A stretch of DNA of 64,000 bases from Piezodorus guildinii (Eukaryota; Arthropoda; Insecta; Hemiptera; Pentatomidae): NCBI GenBank assembly GCA_023052935.1, contig CM041295.1, positions 24,323,575 through 24,387,574 of the forward strand, given 5' to 3'. A program made the translations under genes and the position numbers. The notes under the pieces are model-generated. The model ran no database searches. It was given only the letters and a program-made list of their open reading frames with translations, and was not told the DNA's origin. Each line of letters opens with the position of its first letter. Position 1 is the stretch's first letter. Shown here piece after piece: positions 62,991-64,000 of this stretch.

Positions 62991-63217
62991 TACTGATTTT
63001 ACGAGATTATTTATATTTGTAGAGTTATTACCAAGCATAAAACTTAAATATTTTAATGGCTTGTTTTAAAAATTATTTCCCTTTAAAAAAGGGTAATTTT
63101 GGCACCAAACTCATTTTTCTACGTTCACTAGAACCAGAGATTTGAAATAAAATCCGTTTTACCCCCGCAATTTTCCGAATGTTTTAATATTATTTCGAAT
63201 CTAAATTTAAACAAAAT

Positions 63218-63377
63218 GACTGGAAGGAATTAGTCCGGGTAGAGTTTCCATTGTCCCACCATGCGCCCTGATGATGACCCACAAAGGGGGTCAAAACGTT
63301 GGCAAACAATAAATAGTTGAAACTATTTAGTTGTTTCATTTAATGACCGCCACCCGGAATAATTCCTTCCAGTAATT
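63218..63377. repeat. Short inverted-repeat element with hammerhead-like core
   Basis: ACTGGAAGGAATTAGTCC at the left is mirrored by GGAATAATTCCTTCCAGT at the right (about 23-bp arms). Between them, CCCTGATGATGACCCACAAA then GGGGGTCAAAACGTTGGC (63268-63305) puts CTGATGA before a TGACCC/GGGTCA stem and an AAAACG segment. This resembles hammerhead motifs near Penelope-like elements, but the expected GAAA is AAAA. Confidence 0.5.
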
Positions 63378-63479
63378 CTCAACGGTCAACTAATTACATC
63401 CACAATGAATTAAACAAAATGATTATTCAGTTTCGTTGGAAACTTGTGATGTAGATTAAATAATAACATGATATGGTTA

Positions 63480-63670
63480 ATTTTTTTGAATCTGCAAAAT
63501 TGGAGATACTTTAATGGAATAAAATTCCAAATACCGACATTTAAACCATATCAGACTATTTCAATCAGAATCTACTTTATATCAAAGTCCAGTCTATTTT
63601 ATATAGTTTTTGATAAAATCGTAAAAAGTTCAAAATAATTTATACAGTAGAACAACGTTTGCTGGGTCAG
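63480..63670 (+). mobile_element. Family K fragment
   Basis: GAATCTGCAAAATTGGAGATACTTTAATGG, CATATCAGACTATTTCAATCAGAAT and TTTGATAAAATCGTAAAAAG match 17350-17525. Confidence 0.72.
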
Positions 63671-64000
63671 CTTGTAAATTGGTTTTTAATTATAAATTAA
63701 AAAAAACATATATAAATTTTTTATTGTTTTATTGGTACCCATATTCTAGAAAATAATGTTCCTCAGAGGAGTAGGAGATTTTTCAGCCTAATTCAAGATT
63801 ATTGTTAAATAATTTGACATTAGAAGAAAAACACAAATAATTGACGTCACTTTCGAGAAATCCAGGTAATACGTATTAAAATTCTTATTTGCCACTAGTT
63901 ATTTACTTTGCAGGAGTGAAAAAGTTTTTATAACCTTATGAGATAAAATATCCTCTTCCATCCTCCCCAATTTATTTTTGAAACTTCGTCTTCATTCGCC
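63671..64000. other. AT-rich window end, nothing recognised
   Basis: No coding or repeat match was seen. Confidence 0.4.

Overview
The window is AT-rich, intron-era eukaryotic DNA dominated by selfish elements, and looks like an insect or other arthropod. The grounds are Jockey-type LINEs, an internally deleted mariner family, a gypsy-type (Metaviridae) LTR family, tRNA-headed SINEs with internal A/B boxes, several TIR/MITE families, and very many (TA)n tracts. I see no convincing host gene, no rRNA or functional tRNA gene, no CRISPR and no bacterial-style operon. Nearly all recognisable coding sequence is reverse transcriptase, gag, integrase or transposase, mostly broken. Family labels such as SINE-a or family K are mine. 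|| Layout: 1-6.1 kb holds Jockey-like LINE pieces (1-1345, 2463-3128, 5540-6070), two SINEs and a 5' stub of a gypsy element (3343-3981) that abuts a mariner end. 6.2-6.7 kb is a Tc1-like MITE. 7.29-15.49 kb is the most intact block: a full-length Jockey-like LINE (ORF1 plus ORF2) fused head-to-tail to a nearly identical 5'-truncated second copy. One perfect 15-bp target-site duplication brackets the whole 8.2 kb composite. 16-22.9 kb holds a SINE, a complete copy of dispersed repeat family K, an R1/I-like LINE tail inside a duplicated sequence with an 18-bp TSD, a Tc1 relic split by a PIF/Harbinger-like MITE, and a ~325-bp tandem repeat. || 23.17-28.53 kb is a minus-strand gypsy-type provirus with near-identical LTRs and many frameshifts. 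28.5-41.2 kb is mostly AT-rich debris: CR1/L2-like LINE tails with a conserved 3' hairpin, two foldback hAT-like MITEs, family K pieces and inverted repeats. 41.29-47.67 kb is a second, plus-strand gypsy-type provirus with identical LTRs. It has an intact gag but a pol broken by a 1.06-kb tandem duplication, a nonsense codon and loss of the integrase catalytic Glu. 48-64 kb holds an RTE-like LINE tail, a SINE split by a LINE insertion, two mariner deletion derivatives sharing one deletion junction, a further LINE tail, more SINEs and family K fragments, and a long inverted repeat at 54.7-55.2 kb. || How the parts work together: these are competing mobile elements rather than a pathway. The most informative biology is as follows. 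(1) In both gypsy copies gag and pol share one frame and are separated by a single UGA, implying stop-codon readthrough, with a tRNA-Phe-type primer-binding site. (2) The gypsy family repeatedly sits in (TA)n. (3) Two unrelated elements carry tandem duplications whose junctions both contain an aborted restart of the duplicated unit. (4) Nested insertions with clear TSDs give a relative chronology. Calls rest on reading motifs and repeats by eye; no database search was run.
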